This document shows, in pieces, positions 24,360 through 26,148 of a stretch of DNA of 26,148 nucleotides. The stretch comes from JAYEHK01 sp034659475 (GTDB lineage: Bacteria > Bacillota > Syntrophomonadia > Syntrophomonadales > Syntrophomonadaceae). The notes beneath the pieces were generated by a model. It worked only from the letters and a program-made list of their open reading frames with translations, was not told the DNA's origin and searched no databases. The stretch's first letter is position 1; each line of letters begins with the position of its first letter. The position numbers and the translations under genes were made by a program. Where the stretch lies: positions 1-26,148 of the forward strand of contig JAYEHK010000013.1 in assembly GCA_034659475.1 (NCBI GenBank). Reading direction: 5' to 3'.

Positions 24360-24388
24360 AAAAAACAGCACCATCAAAAAGGTGCTGT
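24360..24388 (-). terminator. Intrinsic terminator in the moaA leader
   Basis: On the minus strand ACAGCACC and GGTGCTGT form a perfect 8-bp stem with an 8-base loop, immediately followed by TTTTTT. It sits 12-19 bases after the riboswitch and 75 bases before the first start codon, as expected for a riboswitch expression platform acting by attenuation. Confidence 0.9.
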
Positions 24389-24406
24389 CAAGCCAAAACT
24401 CACACA

Positions 24407-24501
24407 AACTCCTTTCCAAAAGGGAGGCACAACCATTTCTAGTTCTACCCTGACGTTCATAGACCATAGCCACCAAGCCTTAGGTTCTCTGAATCGGAGT
24501 T
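24407..24501 (-). ncRNA. Moco/Tuco-type riboswitch
   Basis: On the minus strand the leader begins AACTCC (24501-24496), which pairs with GGAGTT (24412-24407) to close stem P1. Inside lie a 5-bp stem AACTA/TGGTT capped by GAAA, then GTGCCTCCC (24430-24422) and TGGAAAGG; GCCTCCC...TGGAAAGG is the signature of molybdenum-cofactor (moco) RNAs such as that before E. coli moaA. At about 95 bases it is compact, and no separate long P3 stem is evident; moco variants lacking P3 have been linked to tungsten cofactor. It precedes a terminator and the LGCF-moaA operon, so it should shut down cofactor synthesis when cofactor is abundant. Confidence 0.85.
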
Positions 24502-24514
24502 ATTTCTAGCAATA

Positions 24515-24544
24515 ATTATACAATAAAACCAACGTTTGGCACAA
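24515..24544 (-). promoter_or_regulatory. Promoter of the riboswitch-moaA transcript
   Basis: On the minus strand TATAAT (24520-24515) is preceded at 18 bases by TTGTGC (24544-24539). The predicted start, about 24507, falls a few bases before the riboswitch P1 stem. Confidence 0.6.
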
Positions 24545-24686
24545 TCAGGAATTTTTCAGCTATTTTCTTCTCAATCATTGAATATCTTCTCCCTTAATAT
24601 GATATCATGTTGTAAATAAGATTAAAGGTTGCACTATTTTGTTTTTTGGAAAAGTCTATCACCAACAACAAAGGAGGTTATGTTCT

Positions 24687-25121
24687 GTGTCCGCATCCCA
24701 GTGGGTGATCTTGGCAATCATATGTGGAACGGTTGAAATTTTCACCGTTGGATTCTGGTTTCTCTGGTTATCCCTTAGTGCCCTTCTGGTAGCACTGGGT
24801 GTCAGCCTGGGTTGGATGAGCACAATTGAAAGCCAGTTACTCGTGTTCGCTTTTCTCACCCTCATTTTTATTATCTTTACGCGTCCCCTAGTGTTAAAAC
24901 TGATTCACACAAACGATACCGTAAGTAATGTGAATGCGCTCATTGGTCAACATGGTGTCGTTACCAATCAGATCAGTCCTCTTCAGTACGGACAGATCAA
25001 ACTCAACGGTGAAATATGGACTGCTGCTGCTGCACAGGAAATAGAAACTGGGGCCCGGGTGAAAGTTATTGCCATTGACGGCGTAAAGCTTGTTGTGGAA
25101 AGTGCTCAAAGTGAAGTGTAG
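24687..25121 (+). CDS. NfeD-like membrane protein
   Basis: A 144-residue protein of the short NfeD type. Two or three hydrophobic helices (about 3-75) precede a soluble C-terminal OB-fold-like domain with the pattern LIGQHGVV...GQIKLNGEIWTAAA...GARVKVIAIDGVKLVVE, the recognisable NfeD core. The GTG at 24687 is the start because AAGGAGG lies 9 bases upstream; the open frame before it shares no feature. The next gene encodes an SPFH/band-7 protein 56 bases away, the standard NfeD-stomatin partnership thought to organise membrane microdomains or assist membrane protein quality control. Confidence 0.88.
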   Translation: MSASQWVILAIICGTVEIFTVGFWFLWLSLSALLVALGVSLGWMSTIESQLLVFAFLTLIFIIFTRPLVLKLIHTNDTVSNVNALIGQHGVVTNQISPLQYGQIKLNGEIWTAAAAQEIETGARVKVIAIDGVKLVVESAQSEV

Positions 25122-25177
25122 AACATTGCTGAAACAACTGTAAACAAAACATCCCATGAACGAAAGGAGACTATTAA

Positions 25178-26148
25178 ATGATTAACTTGTTAACCAATAT
25201 GATCATTGTCGTCTTTGTAATTCTCATCGGTTTATCAGCCATTAAAATTGTTCGTCAGGCTACAGTAGGAATTGTTGAGAGGTTAGGAAAATACCAAAAA
25301 ACAGCTGAAAAAGGTATTAACGTGATCATCCCTTTTCTCGACACGTTTCGAGCGATCGTTGACCTTCGCGAACAGGTGATAGATTTTCCACCCCAGCCAG
25401 TTATCACAAGTGATAATGTAACCATGCAGATTGATACCGTGGTATATTTCCAGGTAACCGATCCTTTCAAATACACCTATGAGATTTCCAACCCACTCCT
25501 CGCCATCGAAAATCTCACTGCGACGACCCTTAGAAACATTATCGGAGAACTGGAACTGGATCAGACCCTGACCTCCAGAGATATTGTTAACACCAGACTG
25601 CGTGCCATCCTTGACGAAGCAACTGATAAATGGGGCATTAAAGTCAATCGCGTAGAACTAAAAAACATTCTGCCCCCGCAAGATATTCAGAACGCCATGG
25701 AAAAACAGATGCGTGCAGAAAGAGAAAAACGCGAAGCTGTTCTTAGGGCAGAGGGTCAAAAGAATGCCGCTATTCTTGAAGCAGAAGGTCTAAAACAATC
25801 CGCTATCCTAAACGCGGAGGCCGTAAAAGAAGCCGAGATTCGAGAAGCAGAAGGTAGTCGGCAAGCACAGATCCTCAGAGCTCAGGGTGAAGCGGAAGCC
25901 ATTTTGAGTGTTCAAAAAGCGGTCGCAGACAGTTTAACTATGATTAAAGAAGCCGGTGCCGATGATAAAGTTATTGCCATTAAATCCCTTGAGACCCTGA
26001 AACAAATTGGGGACGGTCAGTTGTTGAACGACAAATTACCGGCGGCAGAAACAACACATTATTTTTCCGAAAGAAATGGCATCCAGCGACAGAATAACAT
26101 CGGAGCGACAGGCAATGAACGGGAAAACAACGCAATCTGGTCGCCTAA
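25178..26148 (+). CDS. SPFH/band-7 (stomatin/QmcA-type) protein, partial
   Basis: At least 323 residues, running off the right edge without a stop. An N-terminal membrane helix (about 3-24) leads into an SPFH domain: VRQATVGIVERLGKY, GINVIIPFLD, DLREQVIDFPPQ and TTLRNIIGELELDQTL. Next is a long Ala/Glu-rich coiled coil with repeated AEG units (about 180-245), then the conserved IKSLETLKQIGDGQ. After that the sequence leaves the usual family ending and becomes polar and Asn-rich (about 284 on). AAAGGAG precedes the ATG. Its partner NfeD gene lies upstream. Stomatin-type proteins scaffold membrane complexes and proteases. Confidence 0.92.
   Translation, partial: MINLLTNMIIVVFVILIGLSAIKIVRQATVGIVERLGKYQKTAEKGINVIIPFLDTFRAIVDLREQVIDFPPQPVITSDNVTMQIDTVVYFQVTDPFKYTYEISNPLLAIENLTATTLRNIIGELELDQTLTSRDIVNTRLRAILDEATDKWGIKVNRVELKNILPPQDIQNAMEKQMRAEREKREAVLRAEGQKNAAILEAEGLKQSAILNAEAVKEAEIREAEGSRQAQILRAQGEAEAILSVQKAVADSLTMIKEAGADDKVIAIKSLETLKQIGDGQLLNDKLPAAETTHYFSERNGIQRQNNIGATGNERENNAIWSP

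Noticed and set aside
24285..24476. N-terminal extension of the LGCF small protein to 121 residues
   Set aside because: It would translate the riboswitch and the terminator; the ATG at 24284 has a strong ribosome site.
1..26148. CRISPR array
   Set aside because: No regularly spaced identical repeats of 25-40 bases occur; the only tandem repeats are 8-base units at 14737-14768.

Overview
The window looks like a chromosomal segment of a moderately low-GC, anaerobic, Gram-positive bacterium of the Clostridia/Firmicutes type. The evidence is consensus sigma-A promoters, AGGAGG-type ribosome sites with frequent GTG and TTG starts, a perfect CIRCE element before groES-groEL, a YhaM-type exoribonuclease, a VanZ-like protein, XRE/DUF2975 genes, a molybdenum-cofactor-type riboswitch and an unaccompanied DMSO-reductase-family enzyme. 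Genus cannot be fixed from the sequence alone.

Layout. 1-1.6 kb: an ambiguous left edge, then an MTA/SAH-deaminase-like amidohydrolase (minus). 1.7-5.3 kb: tRNA-Leu(UAG) with a fully consensus promoter, then a glycine-betaine-type ABC transporter operon (binding lipoprotein, ATPase, permease). This operon is bracketed by the tRNA-Leu 3' end plus its terminator and by a decayed copy of the same segment. 5.5-10.6 kb: a plus-strand cluster of one molybdopterin oxidoreductase, two MoeA-type proteins and a MarR regulator, with palindromic candidate operators upstream. 10.6-10.75 kb: REP-like repeats. 10.7-14.5 kb: yhaM (minus) and a large orphan sensor histidine kinase (plus). 14.5-14.85 kb: a non-coding stretch of hairpins and short tandem repeats. 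14.9-16.1 kb: two minus-strand proteins of unknown function. 16.2-17.8 kb: glutamine synthetase with a palindrome in its promoter. 17.85-20.8 kb: an accessory stretch with a VanZ-like gene, a decayed DUF4173-type gene, an XRE regulator, a DUF2975 protein, twin operator-like palindromes and the 3' relic of a tyrosine recombinase. 20.8-22.9 kb: groES-groEL under CIRCE control. 23.1-24.5 kb: a Cys-rich small protein and moaA behind a Moco/Tuco-type riboswitch with a terminator. 24.7 kb to the end: an NfeD-like protein and an SPFH/band-7 protein cut by the window edge.

Themes. Molybdopterin biology appears twice: cofactor synthesis (moaA under riboswitch control) and cofactor use (the oxidoreductase cluster with its own insertion-type proteins). 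The most interesting candidates are the oxidoreductase/MoeA-pair/MarR cluster with its unusual residues and Cys tail, the compact riboswitch with its LGCF small protein, the tRNA-Leu bracketing of the betaine transporter, and the decaying accessory stretch next to groEL. All functional statements rest on motif recognition by eye; no database search was run.
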